The notes beneath the pieces are model-generated. The model saw only the letters and a program-made list of their open reading frames with translations. It ran no database searches and was not told where the DNA came from. 64,000 nt of DNA, taken from the NCBI GenBank assembly GCA_030248215.1, contig JASANG010000194.1, positions 1 through 64,000 on the forward strand, written 5' to 3'. Positions 1 to 12,307 of this stretch are shown here, piece by piece. Position 1 is the first letter of the stretch. Each line of letters opens with the position of its first letter. This DNA comes from Enoplolaimus lenunculus (Eukaryota; Nematoda; Enoplea; Enoplida; Thoracostomopsidae). The position numbers and the translations under genes are program-made.

Positions 1-490
1 CTGCTCCGTTAAATTAAGTGTCTCGTTTCCGCTTCCGTTATAGAAAAATACTGATAATCTGGTTATTTTACACTCAATCTTAGCTCATAAATAACGTATA
101 TAGTATACGGTAATTCTTCATTGCAGATATGCTGCAATTCTTTTCTTAATGAAAATAAAAAAATACGGTAAAATTCATTCATAATTGCAAAGTTTCAGTG
201 CCAGTGTTTCTTCATTGTTTTTTAAATGTTTAAAAATTTGCAGCGAAATAGTCGCATATTTGCACGCGTCTAGTCTGTCTGCAGAAAAATAAAACATCTT
301 TGAAAACTTGTATGTGTTAAGACTCGTTTTCCGTTTCAGTTATTTCTATCAACATCTCGTTCCCGTTTACGTTATTATTTAATTATTCCGTTACATCTTA
401 GTTCGTATTTTCAGAAAATTTTACTCAAACCGATTCAGAACACGTTATTCACGTTTTAAATCAGTTTCCGGTATTAGTAATAAGACGCCT

Positions 491-655
491 CAATGTATAG
501 AACAGTGCCGTATCAGTACAGAAAAAGCATAGATTCATGTTAAGTAAAGCTAAGTCTAAGTGTAGAACGAGGCTTGAGACCTAAGCCTAAGCCTAAGCTC
601 TAAACCTCAGAAACAATTTGCTGTTAAGTTAAAGTTTATCGTCCCGCAGTTTGAA
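491..655 (+). mobile_element. Degenerate CTAAG-MITE (left arm, outer)
   Basis: Left end AATGTATAGAACAGTGCCG, CCTAAG core and a CCCGCAG block near 640. The mirror is about 6596-6775, which keeps both ends better. Confidence 0.7.
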
Positions 656-736
656 AAAAAGTTTTCATCTATGTACTTTTACACACCTGTAAAATATTGT
701 CTAAGACTCTTAAAGAACATTTTCCTGTAGTGACTG

Positions 737-888
737 GGGCCCATGTATAGAAAGAGGGCCGCGGAAACCTTTTTTTATGCGGGTCTGTAATAGTAGTATT
801 ACTTTTTTTGCTTAGGCTTAGGCTTAGGCTTAGGAACCTGTTTATACCACTGTTCCGGGCCCTGTTCTATACATTGGGCTCCTTTTCA
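737..888 (-). mobile_element. CTAAG-MITE in left palindrome arm
   Basis: Ends GGGCCCATGTATAGAAAGAG and TTCTATACATTGGGC form the inverted termini. The core has three TTAGGC hexamers. The mirrored copy is 6391-6527. Confidence 0.85.
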
Positions 889-1308
889 TGAATATTAATC
901 CCTGATTCAATTTACCTGTTGTGCTTTTTAAACGAATATATACAACCTTGCGTAAATACTCGATGCTTTAATTTAATTTTGTCACTTATTCAAAGCCAGG
1001 CAGCAATGACCAGGTAGTTACGAGGTCTAAATTAAATCTACTGTCATTAGTTGCTGTTTAATTTCAAATATTTCATGTGTTTATGTTGCGCAAGAAACAA
1101 CTATTTTTCGTTTTTAATTTAAAATTTTGGAAATTTGACTCTTAAAGCAGTACAGAAATGGTGCATAAAGCAGAGGTTCAAGTGTAGATAGGACCGACTA
1201 CATAGTACATATATAGGAACATTAGGGCCCTGTTGCCTGGACTGGCTACTGAACCACTAGTCCTTTCCAACTGGTGTAAACCTCTTGCTGCTGACTGCTG
1301 GTAACACG

Positions 1309-1417
<109 letters not shown>

Positions 1418-2458
1418 GTATATTCATTTATCACTTTGATTGATATTATTGGGTGGTTTGCAAATTGCACACGCTTCGTCTTCACCTGCTTTCGAGCTAA
1501 AGAACAAAAAGGATAATACTGCAGTTAGAGGCGAATCCAAAAATTTTTGACGGGCTGGCAAAATGTTTCACAAAACGCAAAAATTGCAAGGTGGGGACCA
1601 TATCATTTTATCACCAAAAAATTTTCTGAGGGAAAATGGTAAAATAGGGAGGGTGCTACCATTTGAACACTAAACAAATTTCTGATAAGGGAGCGTACGC
1701 CTCTCTTGGATTTGCTAGTGACTGCAATGACCCGAATAAAAGGATTAACAACAGATGGGAATCCTCATTTTGAGTTTTTTCCCAATCAATAGGAGTTTGT
1801 ATACCTATAATTAGACATTATAAAAGAGAACATCTCATGTATAGATCAGGGCGCAGCGCTTCATTCGCGGCACTGCAATAGAGGAAGCTTAAGCTTTAGA
1901 CTAATTGTTCTGTTTAGGCTTAGACTGAAGATTATGAATATGTTCGGACTACAGCTACATACTAGTTTTCTACACTGGCAAACGGGACAATGCAGAAGGA
2001 TGACACTAAATTTAGAATGTTCAATTAAGTATATAATGCCTCGGATTTGAACACAGAGGCTTCCGGGAGTTTGAGATGTGTTACTTTCTAGCAACTGTAA
2101 CAGTAGAATAAGCATATTCGTAGAGCTAAAAAGAAGCATAAGCCTTAAAGTAAGTATAAAACTAAGCCTAAGATTAGGCTTAGAAGAAAAAGTGGTCATA
2201 ACTACGCATAATCTTTTAGAGTCCCACTGCCGACAGTTAACAAGAATGACCCTGAACAGGAGCCGAAAGTTAACTTTTTACGCAAAGTTTTGAATAAATG
2301 ACTCTCTTACTTATATACCTTTATATCTTTAAGCTGTTCGGTTCAGTCCAAGTTAAAAGCTGTCTAGAACCTGCTGGCATAACCACCTTTTCAACTGAGC
2401 TAAATGTTAACGCATTATAAAAAAATGTACACATAATTACGTATAATTATAGCCAAAG

Positions 2459-2493
<35 letters not shown>
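2459..2493. repeat. (AAT)n microsatellite, left arm
   Basis: About 11 AAT units, mirrored by (TTA)n at 4781-4814 in the other arm. Confidence 0.97.
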
Positions 2494-2724
2494 CGGTTCA
2501 AATTCTGTTTCTGCCTTTGTAAAGGTCCGAAAATCCTTTTGCCAGCCATAGCCCAGCATAAGTGTATCTCCTAGGTTACCTGGACCCCAATCACTATGAC
2601 AACTATGAGCCAAATGTGTGCTAGTTTTGGCAGCTTTCGATACGATATTTGCCGAGTGTAACATTCGCTATTATATTGGGTTTTGGTGAGCAATATCAAA
2701 TCAGGAAATATTTTCGCTTTTAGG

Positions 2725-2998
2725 GGCCCATGTAATGGTTCAGGGACGGAACGTTTTGCTATCTGGGAAAGAGTAAAGCGAAAGCTTGAGACTAATTGTG
2801 TTTCTTAGTCTTAGGCTTAGGAAATACGCTTACACTTACTGTAACGATTCCTGGTTCTATACATTGGCCCAACAGGGAATATGTTTCCTCTGAGACTGTA
2901 ATAAGAAGTAAGCTTAAGGTTTAGACTAATTTTTTGCTTACGCTTAGGCCTTAGGAAAATGCTTATACTACTGTAACGGTCGTGTTCTCTAGTTGACG
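2725..2998 (-). mobile_element. Two adjoining CTAAG-MITEs (left arm)
   Basis: Two degenerate copies lie head to tail (about 2725-2870 and 2871-2998), each with TTAGGC units and a TTCTATACATTGGCC-like end. They are mirrored at 4283-4407 and 4408-4553. Confidence 0.75.
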
Positions 2999-3500
2999 GA
3001 AGACCGAACTAAGGCTTTGAAACATAATGGGGTGCGAGGGCCTGAGAGTGGACCAAATCTCGGGTTTCACCACAATTTTTTAACCCCCGTGACCCCGAGT
3101 TGATTAAGGACATCGTACGGTATTTCAGTAGTAACTATTAAGTGATGAAACCAGTGTGGGGCCCGGAGCTAAGGGGGCGGTCGTTAAGGGGCTCATAATC
3201 CCCTGGCAAAACTTTGGCCACCCCTTGGATCAACTTTGCTTGCAATGATTTAGTGGCAAATCCAGAAGTTTTTTGACACAAAGCCACCGCTAAATAGCCA
3301 AATACCTAACGGTGCAGTTATAAGCCGAACGCAATTTAGTACTAAATCTTAAGACGAAATTTTACCTATAGTCTGCCTAAACCTTATAGTTCCCTCTTTT
3401 GGATACGCGTCAGTAGAATGAAATGCTTTTCATCTAACAAAGTTTGGCGAAAGTAATAGAATATGGCCGTGTACGCAGTAAGCCTAAGCCTATAAGCCTA

Positions 3501-3799
3501 TAATAAGAATTCGTCAAAGCCTAACGTACTCTTACAGTAACGCCGGAAAACGTTCGGGTCCAGTTCTATACGTGAGCCAAAAAAATTATAACTAAATGCG
3601 CTATTTAAATTGCAGAATTTACTCTACGCTTGCAGTATCCTCGCTTCATTACAGAAATACATTGAGACACGTACTGGCCAATGGGCGTAACGTTAAATAT
3701 GTTTAAACATGACCACCCAAGTCAACTGTGAAAGCAGAATATTTTTATCTGGCACTTCTATAGAGTAAAGCTTAAGCTCAACTAATTTTGGCTGATGCT
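3501..3799. other. Spacer of the giant palindrome
   Basis: About 300 bases between the arms. It contains remnants of a CTAAG-MITE at each side (ends near 3586 and from 3770) and about 200 bases of AT-rich sequence unique in this window. No ORF or RNA signal is seen. Confidence 0.7.
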
Positions 3800-4282
3800 T
3801 AGGCTTACGATATGCTTATACTACTGCGTCACGGCCATATTCTTACTTTGTTAGATGAAAAGCATTTCATTCACTGACGTATCCAAAAGAGGGAACTATA
3901 AGGTTTAGGCAGACTATAGGTAAAATTTCGTCTTAAGATTTAGTACTAAAGTTGCGTTCGGCTTATAACTTGCACCGTTAGGTATTTGGCTATTTAGCGG
4001 TGGCTTTGTGTCAAAAACTTCTGGATTTGCCACTAGTTCATTGCAAGCAAAGTTGATCCAGGGGTGGCCAAAGTTTTGCCAGGGAATTTGAGCCCCTTCA
4101 CCACCGGCCCCCTTAACTGCGGGCCCACACTGGTTTCATCACTTAATAGTTACTACTGAAATACCGTACGATGTCCTTAATCAACTCGGGTCACGGGGGT
4201 TAAAAATTGTGGTGAAACCCGAGTTTGGTCCACTCTCAGGCCCTCGCACCCCATTATGTTTCAAAGCCTTAGTTCGGTCTTC

Positions 4283-4553
4283 CGTCAATGTATAGAACAG
4301 GACCGTTACAGTAGTATAAGCATTTTCCTAAGGCCTAAGCGTAAGCAAAAAATTAGTCTAAAGCTTAAGCTTACTCTATTACAGTCTCACAGAAACATAT
4401 TCTGTTAGGGCCAATGTATAGAACAGGATCGTTACAGTAGTGTAAGCGTATTCCTAAGCCTAAGACTAAGAAACACAATTAGTCTAAAGCTTACGTTTAC
4501 TCTTTTCCAGATCCACAGAAAAACGTTCCGTCCCTGACGTTTACATGGGCCCC
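4283..4553 (+). mobile_element. Two adjoining CTAAG-MITEs (right arm)
   Basis: Copies at 4283-4407 and 4408-4553 share the AATGTATAGAACAGGA end, a CTAAG core and an AAACGTTCCGTCCCTGA right end. The junction at GGGCCAATG is direct. Confidence 0.78.
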
Positions 4554-4779
4554 TAAAAGCGAAAATATTCCTGATTTGATATTGCTCACCAAAACCCAAT
4601 AGAAAGCAATATTTACACTCGGCAAATATCGTATAGAAAGCTGCCAAAACTAGCACACATTTGGCTCATAGTTGTCATAGTGATTTGGGTCCAGGTAACC
4701 TAGGAGATACACTTATGCTGGGCTATGGCTGGCAAAAGAATTTTTGGACCTTACAAAGGCAGAAACAGAATTTGAACCG

Positions 4780-4780
<1 letters not shown>

Positions 4781-4814
<34 letters not shown>
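4781..4814. repeat. (TTA)n microsatellite, right arm
   Basis: About 11 TTA units, mirroring 2459-2493. Confidence 0.97.
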
Positions 4815-5851
4815 CTTTGGCTATAATTATCTGTAATTATGTGTACATTTTCTGGTGCGTAACATTTAGCTCGAGTTGAAAAGGTGATTATGCCAGCAGG
4901 GTTCTATGACAAGCTTTTAACTTGGACTGAACCGAACAGCTTAAAGGTATGAGGGTATATAAGTAAGAGAGTCATTTATTCAAAACTTTGCGTAAAAATT
5001 AACTCCGGCTCCTGTTCAGGGTCATCCTTGTAACTGTCGGCAGTGGGACTGTAAAAGAGTATGCGTAGATTTTAGACCACTTTTTTGCTAAGCCTAGTCT
5101 TAGGCTTAGGTTTATACTTACTTTAAGGCTTATGCTTCTTTTTAGTCTTACGAATATGCTTATTCTACTGTTACGGTCCTAAAAGTAACACATCTCAAAC
5201 GCCCGGAAGCCTCTGTGTTTAAATCCGAGGCATTATATACTTAATTGAACATTCTAGTCTAGGTCATCCTTCTGCATTGTCTCGTTTGCCAGTGTATAAA
5301 ACTAGGATGTAGCTGTAGTACGAACATATTCATAATCTTTAGTCTAAGCCTAAACAGAACAATTAGTCTAAAGCTTAAGCTTCCTCTATTGCAGTGCCGC
5401 GAATGAAGCGCTGCGCCCCTGATCTATACATGAGATGTTCTCTTTTATAGTGTCTAATTATAGGTATACAAACTCCTATTGATTGGGACTCAAAATGAGG
5501 ATTCCATCTGTTGTTAATCCTTTTATTCGGGTCATTGCAGTCACTAGCAAATCCAAGAGAGGCGTACGCTCCCTTATCAGAAATTTGTTTAGTGTTCAAA
5601 TGGTAAGGTCCCTCCCTACTTTACCATTTTTCGCCCTCAGAAAATTTTTTGGTGATAAAATGATATGGTCCCTACCTTGCAATTTTTGCGTTTCGTAAAA
5701 CATTTGCCAGCCCGCCCCCCGTCAAAAATTTTTGGATTCGCCTCTGACTGCAGTATTATCCTTTGTTCTTTAGCTCGAAAGCAGGTGAAATGAGCGTGTG
5801 CAATTTGCAAACCACCCAATAATATCAATCAAACGTGATAAATGAATATAC

Positions 5852-5966
<115 letters not shown>

Positions 5967-6390
5967 TGCGTTACCAGCAGTCAGCAGCAAGAGGTTTACA
6001 CCAGTTCGAAAGGACTAGTGGTTCAGTAGCCAGTGCATAGAACAGGGCCGTAATGTTCCTATATATGTACTATGTAGTCGGTCCTATCTACACTTGAACC
6101 TCTGCTTTATTGCACCATTTCTGTACTAACTTTAAGAGTCAAATTTCCAAAATTTTAATTAAAAACGAAAAATAGTCGTTGGTTGCGCAACATAAAACAC
6201 ATGAAGTATTTGAAATTAAACAGCAACTAATGACAGTAATTCAATTGACCTCATAACTACCTGGTCATTGCTGCCTGGCTTTAATAATGAGCGAAATTAA
6301 ATTAAAGCATCGAGTATTTACGCAAGGTTGTATATATTCGTTTAAAAACACAACAGGTAAATTGAATCAGGGATTAATATTCATGTGAAA

Positions 6391-6527
6391 AGGAGCCCAT
6401 GTATAGAACAGGGCCGGAACAGTAGTATAAGCATATTCCTAAGCCTAAGCCTAAGCCTAAGCAAAAAAAGTAATACTCTATTACAGACCCGCATAAAAAG
6501 GTTCCGACCCTCTTCTATACATGGGCC
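6391..6527 (+). mobile_element. CTAAG-MITE in right palindrome arm
   Basis: A clean copy: left end GCCCATGTATAGAACAGGGC, four CCTAAG units, the AAAAAAAG-TCTATTACAG block, and right end CTTCTATACATGGGCC. Confidence 0.88.
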
Positions 6528-7307
6528 AAGTCATACCGGAGATGTTCTTTCAAGTCTTCAACAATATTTTACAGGTGCTGTAAAGATCATGGGTGGAACG
6601 TTTTTCTGCGGGACTGTAAAAGAGTAAACTTTAACTTAACAGCAATTGTTTTTGCTCAGGTTTAGGCTTAGGCTTAGGCTTAGGTGTCAACCTCATTCCT
6701 ACACTTAGACTTAGGCTTTGACTTAGGCTTAGGAATATGCTTATACTACTGATACGGCACTGTTCTATACATTGACCGTTATTATTAATACCGGAACTGA
6801 TTTAAAACGTCAATAACATATCCTGAATCGGTTCCAGCAATCAAGTCGAACTCTGAATACGAACTAAGATGTAAGCGGATAGTAAATAATAACGGAAACG
6901 GGAACGGATATTGATAGAAATAACTGAAACGGAAAACGAGTATTAACACATACAAGTTTCAAAGATGTTTTATTTTTCTGCCAACAGATTTGACGCGTGC
7001 AAATATGCAAATATTCCCTGGATTTTTTAAACATTTAAAGAAACAATAGCGGATGCACTGAAATTTTTCCGATTATGGATGAATTTCGTATTTTTTATTT
7101 CATTTTAAAGAATTGCAGCATATCTGCAATGAAGAATTACAGGATATATATACGTTATTTATGACTAAGATTGAGTGTAAAATAACCGAATTATCGGTAT
7201 TTCTATAACGGAAGCGGAAACGGACGCTGATTTTAACGGAGCAGATATCCGCATACATCCTCCTACGAACATTTTTAAAAATAAAATAGCGTAGCCTTGT
7301 AACTTCA

Positions 7308-7475
7308 GGAACCAGTAAATGCTGCGTCTCAAAATTCAGCACACTTATTTTTCGCATATGATTCGCTCTACTCCTGTACTAATTTTGAGTTCAACAAACC
7401 GCAATAGTTAGTGAGTTTGAAAACCTATTATTAACTGACGATAGTTGCAATACCTTACACATTTGAGAATACGGT
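7308..7475 (+). repeat. Dispersed repeat 'TTGAGAATAC'
   Basis: Matches 63800-63990 in reverse and 30345-30532 more loosely, sharing the blocks TCAGCACA, AGTTAGTGAGTT and ACATTTGAGAATAC. No terminal repeats are seen, so its class is unknown. Confidence 0.75.
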
Positions 7476-7587
7476 CCAAATTTAGAATTGTTTATGTTAA
7501 ATGTTTCTCGACATGTAAGTGGATCTATACTCAGAAATAAGAATTTTAAAAAACTAAAAATATATTATTAATATCATTTCTGACAGC

Positions 7588-7772
7588 TACAGATGGTGAG
7601 TCAAATTGACTCTCTCCAAAATAGGTCCTACGGGACTGCACAAACTGAGTCAAATTCGACTCCACCAAAGTCAAATTCGCCTCACACTGTGTCGTACGTT
7701 TGACTCTGGCGGAGTCGACTTTGACTACCTATTTCGGAGCGAGTCAATTTGACTCATCACTTTTTACAGTGT
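7588..7772. mobile_element. Fold-back MITE, GAGTCAAATTGACTC family
   Basis: Nearly a full palindrome: GGTGAGTCAAATTGACTC at the left, GAGTCAATTTGACTCATCAC plus ACAGTG at the right, with GAGTCAAATTCGACTCC repeats inside. TA follows the right end. Confidence 0.9.
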
Positions 7773-8170
7773 ACTAAATATTCGAAATAAAAACATTTCA
7801 CCCTGGAATATTAAATGTAAGGAAAAAAACACAACATAATTCTTATCTTTCTTTGCATATGTCAGCCGTTAAAAACATTGAGTCCGCGTCAAATATATTG
7901 ACAATTTTTTGGACGACAGCTCTAAAATCAACAAAGAAGACAAACTAGTTCTCAGGGGGGGGGGGCTGAATGATAGTGACTGAGGGGTAAAGCGAATTGA
8001 CGATATAAAAAACGTCAAAAATATATATAATGCCTGTGTGTAGCAACTGACAACGAATAGTAATTTTGCAGTCAAAATACTTTGCGTGAGAGAGTGAAAA
8101 AGATATATTTCAAATAAAAATTTGCTTCCATATATTTTGAATGCAAAATTCATTATATGTATATACGTAC
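7773..8170. other. No gene seen (398 bases)
   Basis: AT-rich sequence with a run of 11 G near 7958. A 168-codon reading frame on the - strand here has no recognisable domain and runs into the hAT-like repeat, so I do not call it. Confidence 0.6.
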
Positions 8171-8497
8171 CAAGGTGCAATCGGAGGTGTACCTCCGGCC
8201 CCGGCAGTATTTTTGCCGAAGGTTCCGACAATTTCGGTAGTAAAATTTTGCATAATTTTGCAACAAAATTTGTCTGTTTTATCGCGTTTCGTATTATTAC
8301 TTTTACCGCAATTTTCAGGAAATAAATTTTTGAAATTTTGCAGAAAATTAGCGTGAAACCAAGCAACTTTAACAATATACTGCCGATATTGGCTAAACTT
8401 AACTATAAGTGATTAACCATCATTTTTACTACATAATTTCGCCTCACCTCCGGCTCCGGCTATGGCTCCGGTATTTTTCACGTCCGATTTCACCCTG
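8171..8497 (+). mobile_element. hAT-like MITE, CAGGGTGCAATCGGA ends
   Basis: Termini CAAGGTGCAATCGGAGGTG and CACGTCCGATTTCACCCTG are inverted copies. The flanking 8-mers ATACGTAC and ATACGGGC fit a decayed 8-bp target duplication, as hAT elements make. The inside is rich in CTCCGG. Confidence 0.82.
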
Positions 8498-8647
8498 ATA
8501 CGGGCGTATATGTCTCAACCGGATATTACAACTACCGATGCCGGTGGTTAACGAAATTGTGCCGGTGCCGTAAACGAAGCCGGACCAAAAGGCAAAAGAA
8601 ATTGTATGTGTTGTAGATATAAACATATATATATAAAGGTCAAATTT

Positions 8648-8746
8648 CCGTTAGCCCCACCCTAACGAGTGTCAAATAATTTTCTGTTACACTCGTTAGG
8701 GTGAGGCTAACGGAGAAACATTCGTTAGGGTGAGGCTAACGAGTGT
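8648..8746. repeat. Three-unit fold-back CCCTAACGAGTGT
   Basis: A 25-base unit (CCGTTAGCC...ACGAGTGT) occurs at 8648-8672, inverted at 8689-8713 and again at 8721-8746. It can form alternative hairpins. Nothing coding is seen. Confidence 0.88.
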
Positions 8747-8924
8747 AAATTTTAAAATGTGGACATGAGGTAACCCTAACACCGGTACAAATCGGTGGCA
8801 GTCACTCAAAAGTTATTGTGAACATTGCATAAAAATGATGTTGAGTTTGCTAATTTTCAAAATGAGCAATAATATGCAAAATGTTGCAAAAGTGGCTGCA
8901 ACTTAAAATCAAACTTCATATCCT

Positions 8925-9361
8925 GCAGGGTACCAACCGGAACAGATTTTGTCGGAAGCGGAATCGGAATCGGAATGAAATTTTTCTGTCGAAACCGGAC
9001 TTGGAATCGGAATCGGAATCGAATTTTAGTAATTCTATTAAAAAGTTAAAGGTGTATGACTTTTAACTTTTGTTGCAGTACGCCTGTTTCCGTTACAGTT
9101 CACAGTTTCAGCAAAAATTGTTTCTATAGCTGACGGAATACAAATAAAAACTCGGAATATTTACTAAGAAAAAACCAACAGAATACTTAATGGTAAATGA
9201 ACGAAACAAAACGAAACAAGCCAAATCTAAGTTCAATCATCTTAAAAACTGTTAACCGAAAAATCAGAATTCCGACATCGGAACAGCAGTCAGCCGAAAT
9301 CGGAATCGGAAGTCAAATTTTGCCGGAATTTTAGCCGCAATCGAAATTCCGTTGGAACCCT
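8925..9361 (+). mobile_element. GGAATCGGAATCGG-rich element
   Basis: Bounded by CAGGGTACCAACCGGAA and TTCCGTTGGAACCCTT, which are imperfect inverted ends. It holds short GGAATC tandem tracts near both ends (8955-9025, 9295-9315). Probably another hAT-like non-autonomous element. Confidence 0.65.
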
Positions 9362-9657
9362 TATATCCGGAACTTCAACAAGTAGTGTTCCAGAAAACAA
9401 ATCCGGATGCTACGTTAAGCTTTTTCCGAATGAATATTTTCTATTTCAATTCAGATCAAATTTTAAGCATAGGTTCGAATGTAAGCTTTACCATCACTGC
9501 TTTACAGGGCGCAACTCAAATCAGGTAAAAAATATGGATATTGCACATATTTAAAGCAATTATCTGCTGTAAGTATTGTCAAAGAATTAGGTTTGGTAGC
9601 GGAAACAACCATAAAAACGGTTATGTTTGATTTTTTCCTCAGGGTGAAAAAATAGAA

Positions 9658-9776
9658 AGCCAATGTAATGAACAGGGGCGAAACAGTATTATAAGCACAT
9701 TCCTAAGCCTAAACCTAAGTCTAAACTTAAGTGTAAGAAATTCCTCCAAAAACGGCTTCCGAAAAAGTGTAGAAAG
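9658..9776 (+). mobile_element. CTAAG-MITE fragment
   Basis: Has the left end GCCAATGTAATGAACAGGGG and a CCTAAG core, but the right half is replaced. It abuts the complete copy that starts at 9777. Confidence 0.75.
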
Positions 9777-9931
9777 CCAATGTAAAGAACAGGGGCGAAA
9801 AAGTATTATAGGCATATTCCTAAGCCAAAGGCTAAGCTTAAGCCTAAGCCAAGCAAAATTTGTCTAAAGCTTAAGCTTACTCTATTCTAGTCGCACAAAA
9901 AGCTCCGTTCCTCATCTTTACATATGGGCCA
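9777..9931 (+). mobile_element. CTAAG-MITE (AAAGAACAGGGG ends)
   Basis: Left end GCCAATGTAAAGAACAGGGG, core CCTAAG/CTTAAG units, TTAAGCTTACTCTATT block and right end CATCTTTACATATGGGCC. Confidence 0.88.
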
Positions 9932-10314
9932 AACCGAACGATACCGTTTTTATATAGTGAAATCTATTTTTGCAAATAACCAGCGAAATTGAAAAAAAAG
10001 TTGCTGAAAAATAAGAAGTCTGCTGCGTCAACTGAGGCCTAATTTTAGTAATGATGCTTTTGCTGATGAAAAGATTCGTGTTGTCTCGTAGAGCCTATTT
10101 CGGAGAGAGAACATTTGACTAACCATTTTTGCAGGGCATAGTGTCTTTCTGATGCTTAAATGCGTTATGAAATGTTGATATATACTTTGTAAAACAATTA
10201 CTTGTAAAACTTATAGTATCATTTTGGCACCAGGGTAAGCATTCACAGAACGTTTTTGGATTTTGTTTAAAAGCACTTTTACTTTTTTATATTCTCCGCT
10301 TTTCGGCCAATGTC
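9932..10314. other. No gene seen (383 bases)
   Basis: AT-rich sequence between two CTAAG-MITEs. I see no ORF with a domain, no RNA signal and no terminal repeats. Confidence 0.6.
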
Positions 10315-10714
10315 AAAAACATGGCGGAACAGTATTATAAGCATATTTCTAAACCTAAGCGTAAAAGCCTAAGCCTATTAGCCTAAGAGTAAGAGTGGGC
10401 ATATTCCTAAGCCTAAGTATAAGCTTAAGTCTAAGCCAAGCAAAAAATAGTTTAAACCTTAAGCTTACTCTTTTGATCACTTGAAATAATGGTGAGTCAA
10501 ATTGATTCTCTCCGAAATAGGCTTTTCCTGACTACACAAACGGAGTCAAAAATCGATTGGCGTCAAATGTAGTCGAATTTGACTCAGGCGGAGTCTATTT
10601 TTGACTCTGTTTGGTGTAGTCAGGAAAAACCTATTTATAAGAGAGAGTCAATTTGACTCACCATTTTTTGCAGTGTAGTCCCGCAGAAAAACGTTCCGCC
10701 CCTGATCTTGGGCC
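10315..10714 (+). mobile_element. CTAAG-MITE split by a fold-back MITE
   Basis: Left part 10315-10477 (GGCCAATGTC end, CCTAAG core, AAGCTTACTCTTTT) and right part 10676-10714 (CCCGCAGAAAAACGTTCCGC to GGGCCC) are halves of one CTAAG-MITE. The element at 10478-10675 lies between them. Confidence 0.9.
10478..10675. mobile_element. Nested fold-back MITE, GAGTCAAATTGACTC family
   Basis: CACTTGAAATAATGGTGAG to CACCATTTTTTGCAGTG, palindromic with a GAGTC-rich stem. It lies inside the CTAAG-MITE core and so is the younger insertion. Confidence 0.92.
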
Positions 10715-10878
10715 CATTTTTTTGTTCATAAAAACGGAAAAACCCGTTTTTTTTCGGGTCGATTCAGCATATTCAAGGAGAAAACCATCCCAGTAAAAAG
10801 GTGGTTTAGTCAAAAATTCACAGGACTTTGTTTGTTATAGACTAGACTACAACCGTTGGTCCGTCTGTTGCTCCGGTT

Positions 10879-11236
10879 CAAGGCATGAAATCGACCTCTG
10901 ACTCCGGTTCCGGTACAATTTCCGCCGGAGCTACAGCAATTTCGGTAGCGAAATTTTGCATAGTTCTATAAAATTTACTGGTTTAGTCGGTGTCATCTTA
11001 ATTAGTTTTAGTACAATTTTGAGGCAAAAATTGCCGATGATTTCATAAAAAATAATGCGTATAAAACCAGAAAATTTCAACAAAACTTTACAGATATTTG
11101 CCAAAATTTACACATTGAACATAACTTTTGAAGGCCTCGCTTTACCACCTTAGGTTTCACCTCAGCTCTAAAGTTAGGGAAATTTTTTTCACGTCCGGTT
11201 CCCGGCCCGGTATATTTTACCTCAGGTTGTACCGTG
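10879..11236 (+). mobile_element. Degenerate hAT-like MITE (CTCCGG family)
   Basis: Same interior as 8171-8497 (GACTCCGGTTCCGG, ATTTCGGTAGCGAAATTTTG, a CACGTCCGG end segment). The ends are decayed (CAAGGCATGAAATCGAC and GGTTGTACCGTG). Confidence 0.7.
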
Positions 11237-11280
11237 GTACAGACCATGTCGAACGACAAATATACTTGTATAGCCCGAAC

Positions 11281-11492
11281 CGCCATGTATAGAACAGGGC
11301 CGGAACAGTAGTGTAAGCATATTCCTAGCCTAAGCCTAAGCCTAAGCATAAGCATAAGCCTAAGAGTAAGAATGGGCATATTCCGAAGCCTAAGCCGAAG
11401 CCTAAGCCTAAGCAAAAAATTAGTCTAAAACTTAAACTGACTCTGTTACAGCCCCTCCGGAAAACGATCCGGCCCTGTTCTATACATAGGCC
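11281..11492 (+). mobile_element. CTAAG-MITE with 8-bp target duplication
   Basis: Ends GCCATGTATAGAACAGGGCC and CCCTGTTCTATACATAGGCC. The core has two CCTAAG arrays separated by AAGAATGGGCATATTCCG. Flanks GCCCGAAC (11273-11280) and GCCCAAAC (11493-11500) agree at 7 of 8 bases. Confidence 0.94.
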
Positions 11493-11753
11493 GCCCAAAC
11501 AGTTCTATATTTCCTAAAAATAGTATAGGGATAAAGTAAAGCACGACCAAGTGTTATTGATCATGAACCTTTGATAAATACGTTCCTTGCCTGTTAATAC
11601 GTTGGTATTTATTTGTATCTATTCTGTGTTGAAATATTGCTCATGTTTGGTTTACGTACCTAAAACGCGAGTTTTAGTCCATGCGACATGTCAGTCATTT
11701 CAAATCTGATTGGCTTGCAACGTACTTCATTTCACCGCATCGTTAGATATTTG

Positions 11754-12210
11754 GGCCCATGTATACTGCAAAAAAATGGTGAGTCAAATTGACTCTCTCT
11801 CCTAAATAGGCTCTAAGGGACTGCACAATCTGAGTCTGCCGATTCGTCTCCGCCAGAATCAAATTCGACTCCACTGAGTCGCACGTTTGACTCTGGCGGA
11901 GTGGAATTCAGTTTGTGTAGTCCTGTATAGAGCTTGTTTCGGAGAGAGTCAATTTGACTCATATTTTTTGTTGTGTATAGAGCAGTGGAGAGCCGTTTCT
12001 TCTCGATATTGCAGCAGAGTAAAAGCTTAAGCTTTGGACTAGTTTAAGCTTAGGGATCTATGTAATTTTTAGGGCCGTCCCAGTTTCTGGTGTGTTAAAT
12101 AAGTAGGCTCAGTCGATAGACTACATTTTTTGCTTTAGGCTTAGACTTTTTTGGCGTAGGAATATGCTTTTACACTACAGTTAATGGCCCTGTTCTTTAT
12201 ACATTGACCG
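11754..12210 (-). mobile_element. CTAAG-MITE split by a fold-back MITE
   Basis: The left end GGGCCCATGTATA is cut after about 11 bases by the element at 11764-11975. It resumes with GAGCAGTGGAGAGCCG and ends at TTATACATTGACCG. The core is degenerate. Confidence 0.8.
11764..11975. mobile_element. Nested fold-back MITE, GAGTCAAATTGACTC family
   Basis: ACTGCAAAAAAATGGTGAG at the left; GAGTCAATTTGACTC and a T-rich tract at the right. TATA flanks both sides, which fits insertion at TA. Confidence 0.88.
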
Positions 12211-12307
12211 ATATTTGTTTGGTTATCCAAAATTGAGGTACCGGTCTGGTTGCGAAACCGGAAGAACCGATGTGAAATATTTCGGCTCCTGTTGGCACGA
12301 ATTCGCT

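Noticed and set aside
7869-8375. 168-codon - strand ORF
   Set aside because: Overlaps a hAT-like MITE and AT-rich DNA. Composition and content look random.
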